Shown here: positions 46,623 to 58,500 of the stretch, one piece after another
Numbering within the stretch: the stretch's first letter is position 1
How the letters are laid out: each line of letters begins with the position of its first letter
Source of the DNA: Gymnopus androsaceus JB14
Taxonomy: Eukaryota > Basidiomycota > Agaricomycetes > Agaricales > Omphalotaceae
Direction of reading: 5' to 3'
DNA: 64,000 nucleotides
NCBI GenBank assembly: GCA_009733575.1
Contig: ML769439.1
Location: 102,970-166,969, forward strand
The notes under the pieces: generated by a model
The model's database searches: none
Seen by the model: only the letters and a program-made list of their open reading frames with translations
Told to the model about the DNA's origin: nothing
Translations under genes and position numbers: made by a program

Positions 46623-48437
46623 GTATCATAAGGAAGAGAATCACAGATAGAGGACAAATCCTTCTCAAGATCCGAGTATCATAGAGCATTCAGAATTTTC
46701 GAGGTTCGTTACTGCGATTCCGGATACCGTGTCCAGAATTGATTATCGAACACTTGCGAAGACGCAACTGGCCAAGGAAAGAATCGGATCGGCTTGAAAT
46801 AACATATCACGCTATAAACACAGAAGCGAATTGCAACCACCAACACGTACTTTGGCAGGCGTCTACTTCTTCAACAATGTTCAGGAGTAAGGAGTCGGCC
46901 GCGGAGCACACTCCTTACATGTATTCACTCATCGAAATTGGGAGCACTTATGCAGTGGCTCTAGTGCCTAGCCCAATATTGGGGGCTAGTTGTAAGTCCA
47001 AATGAAAATCGGATTCAGAAGGACGTACTCCAAACGCACCTCCCCGTGTCCTCCTTCTCTCCGTCCAATACTCGTCAGAGCGATACCAAGTTCATTGAAT
47101 TCATCGGAATTCGGAGCATCCACGTACTGCTACCCTTCCTTTGCTTGGAATGGTGAATAGAGAGTCATTGATCAGAAAGTAATTATTTATTGATAACGAC
47201 ACCTTCGGATTCCGCGATCGCTCCTAAGGCTTGAGACCTCAATTATTAATATTTGAATCTGTGAGTCTAGGAGAAATGAGCCCTCGTTGGCATACAGTCG
47301 ACGCTTGAGTCTTGAGTTAAAGGCTCTCAGGGCGGGGGAGCTGGATTCGGTATAGTTTAAGGCTATGATAGTGGCAAACGACTGTTGAGAGGAAGATATC
47401 CACCTCGTTATCGAAACCTCTAGGCTCTCCCGGCACTGCTTCGATAGCACCAGTCCAACTCGACTCGGATTGTCGGAGTTTGCGGGTATAGTAAATATTG
47501 ATGTGTTGACTCTTGCCCGAGTCTGATTTTCGGGAGTAGGTTCAGATGTAGTTTGCATTCTTCACCGAAGAGAATGCAACTCGATTGTCGGATTCAGCGG
47601 GTATAATGAAGTGTTGACTCTAGAGCGTTGTGACACACCTTGTAAGATGCTCAGAGCTCGGAATATCCTTGCATACTTGCCTTGTATATGATCGGGTACA
47701 GGCTTGACAATTGAAGGTACCGTAACGCGGTCATCAGTGAGTCTCGTATTAAGATTAGTATTGAACGCAGACCCACAGCTGCAGATAAGATATAGAAGAC
47801 CTTCTTTGTTATCGCAAAAAGAGCAAAGGACGTCGACACTCTCACATTACTCCAGGGCTCGGAAGCAGATCTTCCCAAATTTGGAACAAGGGCTAATCGT
47901 TCTGCAAATGAATTCAATTAATTCTAGTGCCGTTAAGGAGACTATTCATCGGTATGAAGCGAAGTTCAGATTGGGATTAGTTCATTTATTCATTGAACAG
48001 TGGACCCACAGATGCTTTAAGTAGCAGAAACCTTGTCGTTCAAAAAGAACAAAAGAAAGAATAAGATTGGACGAAAACGGACAAACAGCAGCAGATATGT
48101 AGGGCGGCAGGCGAGATGGGGCAATTCGATAGTGCAGATCTACAAGCGGAAAGAGCTAGTATTCGTTGAGTCAAGAGTCGCGTTGCAAGCTCGTGGTTGC
48201 GGTCAGTTCCAGTCGTGGCGTCAGGAGCGGTATCGGGCCGGACATCGTAAATACAGCGTCAGATGCACGTGAACTGCTACGAAGTTTTCTCCACCCATTT
48301 CAGGAGGCCTTCGACGCTTCCCTATTTAGCTCCCTTGTAAAGCCTCTTTTATTGTCTTTCTACTTAACGACGCCTCCTCTGCGCCACACACACCGAATCC
48401 CTTTTCCTTCCCTCTTTTCTGCAGCGGAACCCTCATA
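46623..48437. other. No gene recognised; short local duplication at 47455-47630
   Basis: Two copies of a block of about 45 nt (ending GTGTTGACTCT, with GATTGTCGGA and GCGGGTATA) lie at about 47459-47513 and 47580-47622. Otherwise only unconvincing open frames are present. The last 100 bp before 48438 are the pyrimidine-rich leader of the next gene. Confidence 0.35.
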
Positions 48438-49385
48438 ATGACCGAATACGACTACTCCCCAGAAGCCTACGAACAACACAAGGCGAAGCTTCGCAGCATA
48501 GGGAAATGGGTACATGAAATAGAGAGACATGAGCCTTCGAATCCGTTTGTTATGTCGCCTGCCCCGCCTTCAGCCAAATGGTCGCATTCGGGGTCAGGCT
48601 CAGATGCGTCTTCCTTTCAAAGACAGCCGCCTCGCAGGTCGTACACGGCGCCACAACCTAGAGCAGCACCAGCACCACAAAGCATATTATAATTCTTATT
48701 CTTCAAATCCTCAGCCAGCTGCAGCTGCGTCGTATTATCCTGTAATTCCAGGCATACCTGGCGCTGCATCTGGCCCTAGCTCTGGACGATATCCTTCGCC
48801 TGCTCCAGGTCCACAGCGGACTAATACATATCCCGCTGCTCCTCCTGTCCCTCCATTACATCCTGCTCCGCCGCCGCCACGCTTACAGTCTCCGAAAAGG
48901 TCTAATACGGTCGGCGGATTCCCAAACGCATACCCTACAGCACCACAAATGCTATACGACCCACGGGTAGGAATGGCTTCTCGTGTTGTTGTGCGTCTTT
49001 TTGTATTTCTATGTCACATCTATACTAACACTTCTCGCAGTACCCTCAACATCAATACCAACCCCAATCCCCTCCAAAACGTTGGTTTGGAAAACTCTTC
49101 AGCGGATTACGTTCTTCTTCACCGAGTCCGAGTCCGGTTATTGCCAGCGGTAACAGCAGCCCTGTCAGTAGCTCGAGACATGGCCGAAGTAAGAGTGGGT
49201 ACTACTATCACGACCGGGATCGGGATAGGGATCATTACTACGACCGTGACAGAGATCGGGAGCGAGACAGAGACAGAGAACACAGCAGTAAACACGACGA
49301 CGGGCACAGTCGACGATCAAAATCACAGTCTAGGTCGACAAAGTCACGGAAACATCATAAAAAATCGCGGAGCAGCAGTCTATAG
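48438..49385 (+). CDS. Conserved basidiomycete protein, Pro-rich with Arg/Asp/His-rich tail, one frameshift
   Basis: The start MTEYDYSPEAYEQHKAKLRSI is of a kind seen in many agaricomycete hypothetical proteins that begin MTEYDFSPEAY. A long proline/alanine/tyrosine-rich linker follows (YPVIPGIPGAASGPSSG, PPVPPLHPAPPPP). After one intron (48991-49040) the C-terminus has KRWFGKLFSGLRSSSPSPSP, then alternating Asp-Arg and Tyr/His-rich repeats, then an SR-like end (KSRKHHKKSRSSSL). Exon 1 has one base too many. The frame changes at CCACAAAGC near 48680, where removing one A joins the two parts. Low-complexity charged tails of this kind often mark RNA- or membrane-associated scaffold proteins, but I cannot assign a function. 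Confidence 0.65.
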
Positions 49386-52300
49386 CTATGGCTGTGGCTG
49401 TTACCGCTTCTTCAGCATCACATTGCATCCCATTCTCATCTTATCTCCTTTCGTCTCGCACCTCTTCGCATCTCGCGTTACCCCATACGATGATTTTCTT
49501 CCGATTCGATTCGGTACCTGAACAATTGTGTATAGATGATCTTTAATTTCCGTTTCATTTTCATCTGGTTGTGTCCGTCCCGTACCGCACGGATATACGT
49601 TTGATTGAGTTTGTTGATCCTTTCTCCTCCCTTGCCTCCTTCCCTTTTCCATCGCTGTGTATACATACCGCATACCCATCCATCCCTGTCTGTATTATAG
49701 CTCTGCGTTCCTATTCACGTCTTTTTCTTCGTATCTTTCCGCTCCTGTTTTCTTTTTGACCGCCCCTTCAGTTCCCTTCAGGTGTATCAACAGATCTCGC
49801 CGGGACACCTCCACATTATTCAACGTTACCCGTTACGCATCCTCTACACGTTCCTCATGCTATCTAACACGTTATACCTGACGCCCGAATATTTGTCTCG
49901 CCATTTCGTACTATCATACTTGTCCATACCATACCCTTTCACCTGACCTTCTCCCTACTATATGAGACACTCCATCTTAATCTTCTCAATCGTATTATCT
50001 TCCCGCCTTTCTTCTTTTTTTCTCTGCGCTACCTCTACGTACTCTACCTAGATCGGATTCTGAATTACGGATACTACTTAATATATATACATACTTGCAA
50101 ATCTCATGGCAAATACCTGAAAGAAACACTTGCGAACCGTCAGTGTCTCGTCGCTGGCGTTCGCGTGTTACAGTACGTCTTGATTCTTTGTTGTCTTGCA
50201 TCTGGATAGTCATTATCTTTAGGATCGTTGTTGCTTCTGTGATGTCTGAAATAGAAGAAAAAACAATCAATATTAAGGTGGCCTGGTTAATATGAGGCTA
50301 CAACAGTCGAATGCTGTAACCAGCTCAGCCATTAGGTAGTCTTTTACATGTTCTTCTCTCATGATGAATAACTACTTAGTCTTTCATTTTTCTTCAATCC
50401 ATGCTCTTTTCTCACAAAAACTATCGGCCTACCTACTGACCCGCCGGGAGAAGCTCAAACTCTTATCTTTCCTCTCTCGCACAGGCCCCTTGTTCGGACA
50501 AGGATCGTGAAAAATCTGATAAATTCCAAAAATTTTACAGCTTTTACAGCTTTTGCTTACTGTACACATATTATATTACTTGAATTTAAAACTACCAAAG
50601 TCACCTAAAGGCTTGCTTCGTGCTTCCCCAGTAACATTACTGCCATACAAACGGGTACAAAGTACAAAATTTCGGTTCAGCGGGAGGCTCAAATGATACT
50701 CGGATGTATAGAAATCGGAGTGTGTGGGCCTGACAGCCAGGCGCTAATATGAATCACTAAGCCTGTGCTCTCTTCAATTCTTCATCACCTGTTTAGGTTG
50801 ACATTCCTCCCTCGTCTTGCTCTTCCTCAAGTTGCTTGATTCTCGCAGTCTACGCAACGCTGAATGGTCGACCGAAGCCTTTTTCGGCGCGTTCTTGACT
50901 TTGGGCTTCTGGTGCGAGGCGACGATGAGAGGTTTTCCGTTTCCCAACGGCAGCGAATGGGAAACCGAATCCATTAGTGCTCAAAGCACCTTCATCAAAT
51001 ATCCGTCTTGACGACTTTCTCTATTGACGTCAATTTTGACTTCGATGATGCTTATCCCGAAGATATCATCCCACAGAAGGAAATTAGAGAAACAGGCCGC
51101 AGAATGGAGCGTTGATCTGTTATTGGTACACCTCCTTTTCCATCTTTGTCTTCGACGTTGCAGCAGCTAAATCCCGCCAGGCTGGCCGTATTTCGATACC
51201 CAATTTTCCCTCCGACCACTTCATGGTTCCTTAGGACTAGGTCCGTCTCCCTCAACCATCCTACCACGAACGTACACCCTTCATACATCCCATCGCAGTT
51301 GTGGGCCCATTCGCTTCCCTACTCGGAGTGCTTGAAAGATCCATTCATTGAAAACGCGGTACTAGGCATGCGTATGATCCTGTGGACGGAGAGGCGAAAT
51401 TAGGAAGCGGGAGCTAGACAGACGAAAGGAAATGGAACGAGCTCATGCGGGTTTGCGTGAGCCGGACGCTCTAGAACGTATTCTCAGTGGGGCAGACATC
51501 ATTCAGGAGGGAGATGTAGATGCGAAGATGACAGACCTCGACTCAAATCTCAGGTGTCGCCGTCCTGTTTCACCGAGTTCAGCTGCTCTACGGGACCTTT
51601 CTCCTCACCCACGCCCCCATTCCTCGTCGACATCCTCTAAGTACCGTCACCGAGCTCCCTTCCCCGTCATCGTGCCGCTACCTCCATCTTCGAACCTGAT
51701 TCCGAATCATGATCTGCACCCAATATCCGAAATATCCCTCTATAACTCTCAGCTTCAAGCTTCATGATCAAACATCGGTAATCCAAACTTAAACTTGACC
51801 ATCGTGCCTACGTATGACCTGGGCCCTTGCATTGCTCTCCCTTGCAGTTTCAGCGGTTGGGAAAAGATACTTGTGAGCAGAGGATGGGTGGGGCTGAGAC
51901 AGGTTTGGAGTGTGAGGGAGTGTTGGGATCTAGGCTTCAATCTCAATCTCAACCTAAACCCGGGAGCATGATGAGGCACTGCCTCTCCCTACCCGCCTGT
52001 TTCCTCGATATGGCTACCCTCCGGCAGGATTCCTATGCCATACGGACTGCCTACATGTTCATTACAACTGCCTTTTTTTCGTCCCCACTCCCATACTTAT
52101 GCTCATTTGTATACCACCCATATGGGTTTTCGACCAATCTCAACCCTAGCATTAAACAAAGTTTGATCAGTACAAGGCCTGCTTGAGCGGCAGAGGATAT
52201 TGATGAGGATGCAGAGGTGGAGGTGGGTATTGAGGGGGTAATGAGGATAGGCATGTAGGGATAAATATCAACACTGAGGGTGAGGAAGATGCAGATGGTG

Positions 52301-52566
52301 AGGTATCTTTGGTTGTTTAATTTCACCTCTGCATTCTAGGATTTATGCTCTGATCTCTTTGGTTTTCTATCCTTGAGTCAACTAGAACAATATGCAACAG
52401 GCAATAATGAATTTGTTGGACAATATCACCAGTCTATCCTTTGGAATCCAGAACAGCTGGTGTGTGCACCTTCAGAGTGCTCACCAGCAGCCTTATATGA
52501 TGATGGATGATGAGAATGCCTATTGCATATCATAAATATGGAGGAAATTTGGTATTACATGCAGGA
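49386..52566. other. 3.2 kb with remnants only
   Basis: Two half tRNA-Asn-like remnants lie at about 50297-50337 (5' half: ATGGCTGAGCTGGTTACAGC on the minus strand) and 50445-50476 (T-arm-like), in an order that does not form one tRNA. At 51400-51765 an open stretch (RELDRRKEMERAHAGLREPD, then a Pro/Ser-rich part) looks like coding sequence but has no intact start or upstream exons. At 51930-51970 and 52190-52300 there are low-complexity repeats. Confidence 0.35.
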
Positions 52567-55500
52567 CTAAATTGGTCTAAGAAAACCTTTCATTCTCCAT
52601 TTATCAACCCATGCTTGAATAATGCTCCTTCCCAGGTGTTTCTGCTGAGCTCTCTTCAATGTAGGGGATGCATCCAAAGCTTTGGTGAAGGATGCTGTTG
52701 GTAAAAGGCCCATACTCTCAAATGAAGAATGGGGCTTCACACCCTCTCGAAACATATCAAGTAACTTGATGGCACCTTCAGCAGATGATGTTTTTGATGA
52801 AGCAGCTTGTTCACGAGAGATTCCCTCAAGACACCCAAACCATTCCACATATGGAATCAAGGGTACATGAAGATACTCAGCAAGCTCCCCCATTAGTGTA
52901 CCCCATTTGATAGGACTTGGATGGACAATGTTCACCACTGCGGAGGGCAAATCTCTCAGGTCAACAATTGCAGCAGCAGCCATTTCCATTGGAAGCCAAG
53001 ACACAAGCTGTAAAGGTAGTCAGAATTAGGAAAGGAAAGGTTGAATTAAATACCAACAGTATCACCATCAGGCAGACACCCTACATAATCACTAGACTGA
53101 ACCAAAGATGGGAACCAGTGGCTTGTGTCCCAAACGCCATTTGCAGATCCACAAAGAAGTCCAACACGAAGCACACGGGTGTTCACTCCAGAGAGACGAT
53201 GAGCAGTATGTACAATCTGCTCTGCAACCCATTTTGACTCAGCATAACCAGTTGAAATGGCCTGTCCAGGATCTACCAGTGGTTCTTCTAGAAGGATAGC
53301 TCCATCCCGACCTGATGATATATATATCAGCGAAATACATTAAGGAGGAATCAAAAGGTTACGTTGTTTGACTCCAATTGTGCTGATGTATGATAAGGAA
53401 GGGGGTATTCTATCTTCTATGGATGATGCAAATTCAAGTAGTTTGCATGTTCCACACAGTAAGTCTTCAAAGGAAGAAAGTGGTGCAGCGAAATTGACCA
53501 TCCAAGCTACCAATGAATCTCAAATACTGCTGCCCATTACCCAAAGAAAATCTTACCATTGTGAATTATATGTGTAACCGAATTTTGTACCTGTCATCAG
53601 GTTCCTTAGAGGTACACATTTAAGCAATAAGAGCCAAGGACATACCTGGATGAAGACATCTGCATCCAAGCCAAAACTGGGTAAGTTTAAGTTTCCTTCT
53701 ATTACCGTCACTTTGCTTGAATCCAACAGAGATTTTGAGTAACCATTAGCAATGAGTGCATCTGCTTGACGGGAAATTGGTGCTGAATGTGATCTTTTTT
53801 GAACCAAGGCGAAAACGTGAGTGATGGAAATGTCAGACAATAATTGAGCTAATATTGCGCAACCTAGTCCTCCAGTGCTACCTGTTAAAAGCACAACATT
53901 GGCAGTTTCGGAAGACAAAGCCTTTAAGTTGGAAATAGACTTTCGAGGAAGCATATCCAACATCCGGGTGAGTGTTTCCTGTAAGCGAGAAGCCGGGCTG
54001 ATTGTAGACTTCACCACTTTGTCGAAAGCGGTGTTGGCTTGGGATTTGGAGCCGAGAAAACGTGAATAGATACCATTTAGGCACAAGTCTCCCAGAAGTT
54101 GAATCTGAGATACCTCGATAAAGGAGCGCAGAGAAAATGAGAGCTGTAGAGCAGAAAGTGAATCAATTCCGTAGGATGTGAAAGGGATTTCGGCTGAGAA
54201 ATCATCTGAAGGAATGTCCAGAACTTTTTTCACTATGCTTGCCATTTGTTCGAAGTCATCAGTTGCTACCACCTCCCGAGCCTTGGAGCTCGGAACGAGA
54301 TGTTGCGCCAGTATGGTCGCTCCACGACGACTTTGATTAAGGACTTCCCAGTTTAGGCTAGGGACATAAACTCTGAATTGCTGTCCATGCTGGAACCTGT
54401 ACATCGCGTCACTAAACCATTGGATCATATCTAAAAAAGAATGTGAATGTTCAAACTTTCATCATCAAGGGATGCGTCCTTACTCTGTGAAGTAAATGAC
54501 CACTCCAGGAGCTCCCTACGGCCCAAATCTAGTCCATCATCTCCGTATTGCATGAGCGAAGAATCGGAAATTGCTGGACAGACAAATGAAAAGCCGGTCT
54601 TGAGAGAAGATAGAGCTCCTTCTAAAGCAGTATTGGCTCTAATTTCTCGCGTTAGTTAATATTGTCAAAGTATATTTTGAAGCAGAACTTCACTTACGCT
54701 GCGTAATTTGCTTGTCCCTGCCACCCAGTCAGTCCAGAGACAGACGAGAACCCAACGACAAAGTCCAAGGTTTCCAGTTCTAGAAATTGTTCCAGAACAT
54801 AGAAAACACCGGTTTTAGCTGCAAAGACTTCCTTAAAGTCGGACTCCGTAAGTGAAGGAAAGATCCGATCTCGAAGTACTGCAGTTAAGAGGATACATCC
54901 TCTAATAGGACCGGATATCTTGGAAATAAAGTCCTTCATGTCCTTGGCTGAGGTTCCATCCACGGCAACGAGTTGAATGTCAAGGTCATCTAGAGATTTC
55001 AAGAAGCAAACCATCCGAGAGACAAATAAGTCCTTAGTACTTCCAGAACGTGAAGTCAGAATGATATGTCTGGCGCCATGCTAGATAATTGATTAGTTTC
55101 TTATACTTCAGTCAGAAGAAGATTCTATACCTCATACATGAATAGAGCAATGTGGGCTCCAAGACTTCCTATACCACCATGCAATATGTAAACCCCTTCC
55201 GAGTCAAATGTTGGTGAGCCATCTGAGCTTTTCACTCTAGGAGGGGCTGGGATAGTTTTGATGTCATTCATATCCATACCAATAGAGTTAAACCCTGGAA
55301 GAGACATTGCCACGCAAATAACATCTTCCATGATGTATGGGAACTGTAGTAGTGTGGTATGAAGGCTGCAGAAGTCCTCATTCCAGGAGAAGAGACGTCC
55401 GGATTTCGGCCGAAGCAGGGAGTTTAAGAAGGTGTTGTATAAGTCATCATCATATCCGGAAACAACAAGGTCAAATTTCCGATAACCCTGACACCCCAAG

Positions 55501-58500
55501 TCCAGCAAGTGAGCAGAGGCCGGCATTTCTGCAACTGTGAGGCCAATGTGGGCATATACCCTGCAAATTTGACGTCCTACAATAGTGTCCGCATGCGTTA
55601 CGAGAATTGAGCATGATACCGGATGTGCAGTTTTGAATGCATTAACTCCAAGAGCAATGACAGCGATCGTGGATCCCATAAGGGCGGTGGCACTGACGTG
55701 ACTCTGAAGCTCAGCTGGGACATGAGCAATAGATGCAATATCGACCACCATAGACTCCTGAATTGGGCCAATATGAAGGCTTGCAATGGTGGAACCCTTT
55801 AATATTGTGGCTCCATTTGGCTCAACCACTGATGCAATGAAACCTGTCACTTCCCTCACAGGGAAATGTGAGAAGATACTGATGCCAATATGACGGGAGT
55901 CTTTGGGGTTTGATGGAATCAATAGCTCCTTATTTTCTCTGCGAGTTATCAGAGGTAATAGTCGGGGAACTGCAGCCGATCCATCGGAATTGAAAGTTAT
56001 GTCCAGCTCTTGGGTAGCACTGTATGGGAGTGAGCCGAGCCATTTCAACTGCTCTGCGTCAGAAAGCGGGAAGGGGAGGACTACGGCATAAATTGTCCAG
56101 AGCAAATACTCTTGGCGAAGTGCGCGCGCAAATCCCCAAAGTGCTTCACCATTTGGTCCCTCGACGGCAATCAGCCAAATATTCAACTCTTGGGAAGGAT
56201 TTAAACCGCTAAACTCCCATTGAATGTCTTCTTCTTGGCCGCAAATATACTGCATGATGAAGGCAGTGTCTGAAGAAAAAGGCAGTGGGCATGAACATGC
56301 AGGGATTTCCATCTCAAATACAGTGTATGAACTGTTTGAGAATACGAGGGAAAAGTTGGAACCCAGCGCAGGGGAAGAGAAATTGTCTGCAAGTCTAGAT
56401 ACTACCAGAAAGCGACCACTGGTGGAGATGCATTTGGGTCCTGCAGATATCAGATAGCTAGCCTCTTGCTGTTCCTGGAAGGAGATGATGATATCTAGGG
56501 AGTGGTAAAACAATTCTCCAGTATCGCCTGATTCAGCTTCAAGTATGTGCAAAACTCCACGACCTGGGGGAATCATCACTGCAGCTGGACGAGACATGAA
56601 TATCTCAAGATATAGGTCAGATAGCTCTGCACAAATATCTAATAGTGATATATCATCCCCTAAATCCGGTGTTAGGCTATTATGGATCTTGAGTATCAGA
56701 ATACTCACGAGGATTTTCAATGAATATACGGAGGATACGGAGTCCCGAAAACAGGCCCCCGCTATGGAGTGTTTGACGAAGCATTTCTGTCAAAATTTGT
56801 CCATCATCTTGAATTAAATCCAAAACAGTCTGAGGTTTGCTTCAATATGGCCCAGGATATCTATATAGAACATACTCACAAAGCTGACATCTGTGCAATG
56901 AGCATTTAAGATCTTCACCTGAGGAATTGCTTTAGTTCTAGAGATATTCTGGCCAGAAATTGGCTGGTGAACAAGCTCCAGTGGGAATGATACAGGTAGA
57001 ATTGGATGGATGCTGTGCCGTTCAGTTGTCATGCCATGTAAAGTCACCAATGGCTTTCCAAGATCATCTGTAAGTGTGATATCATATATCATTTTGGCTG
57101 TGAAAGTGGTTTACCTGGTTAATGATATTTTCTCATTGTAATTCAAGACCGAATGATTCACCTAGCGACCAGTGTTCAAGGATAATATATGCATAAAGGT
57201 GCGCAGGAAAATAGTGCGGTTTTATTTGACCGTGAATCACAAGTGCATCAAGATGCGCCGGAAGATAGTATGAATTGGGACAGAAGTTTCCATGAAAAGA
57301 GCGCTGTCCGCAAACTTGAATACAAGAATCCAAAATGGCCGGATGTAAAATATAAGCACCATCTCTAATTTTTGGGTTGAGAATATGTATCACTAAGAAT
57401 AGTGGACGTACTGTTGAAGAGTAGCATCACTACCTCGCAAGGATAATAAACATTCCTTTGAGTTGTAGTACATGTTTGTTACTCTTTGCATATGGGGTCC
57501 ATAAGCTGAAAAATATGCTAGTTTGTCATAAAAGTCTTTGGACACAAATGATAAGTGCGGTTTTAATAGTCGAGATAAAAGACCAACTTGAGCTGATATG
57601 CTTATCACAACGGCTTCGAATGAAATTAATATCCAATGAAGGATATGGTTTCGGAGTCTCTTTGGAGATATATCCAGATGCATGGAGACGCTTCTACAAT
57701 AAACGTCAGTGTTATTAGAATTTGTTTTATATCACCACTGCTTACTGAATGTGCTTGGACCTTTGATAAAGAATGAACTGTCCACCGTGAGTTTTCCAAA
57801 GCAACCTCAATTCGAAAGGGTGTGTCCGATGATAGTGGTAGAATGGAATGCATGGTTATATCCAAAATGCTTGTTGCTCCAAACTCAGCAGCCTACAGGG
57901 TTTTCCAAGGGGGTTTCAGAAGTTTCCATTGCAAGTAAAATGAGTCTTCTCACCATCTCCATGAAACCAGCAGCTGGCATAATTGGTTCACCTCGAATAA
58001 TATGCTCCCCTAAAATTGGATGTGTTTTTGCATTGATTCTAAGATTCGAATGATTAAGAGGGCCCCTTCGGGACTCGGTTTGTCTTGCAGCGCCGGGGGT
58101 ATCTGGATAAAGCGGAAATCTCTTCTTTTGGAATGGGTAATGTGGCATAGAAATTCGGGTACGGGTTGTGGTCCTTGTCAATGCATTGAAATCAATGCAA
58201 TTATGACCCGCAAGCAGAATATTTCCACAGAGACGGAGAATATCTTTGTGTTCCATGCTTGCCTGACTATGCTTTGGTCGATGTAATGTGTGTAAAACAC
58301 TGTTCTCCCTGGACATCGATGAAAGGTAGGAAGCAAGGACAGGATGCGGGGAGATTTCCACTGCTGTAAATGACTTAGTGCTGTTGCATATCAACTCTAT
58401 GGTTTGAGTAAATTGAACTTGTCCCCGGGTGTTCTGCCAGAAGTACTGGGAAGTAATTGATTGTGAAATTAATTGGGCTGTGAATGTAGAATAAACCGGA

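Noticed and set aside
50297..50476. A split tRNA-Asn gene
   Set aside because: The 5'-like half and T-arm-like half are in the wrong order for one minus-strand tRNA and both are degenerate.
52197..52330. Acidic low-complexity coding stretch (plus strand)
   Set aside because: Reads as Gly/Asp/Glu-like repeats but has no start, no family match and frequent stops nearby.
57500..57560. Stop codon in the DH domain near ICVQRLL
   Set aside because: An intron beginning GTTGGTC and ending CCAAAG removes it and joins to FYDKLAYFSAYGP in frame.
57880..57960. Frameshift in the DH domain of the PKS
   Set aside because: GTGAGAAG ... CCTGTAG forms a normal intron of about 61 nt and joins GFMEM to AAEFGATSIL as the family requires.
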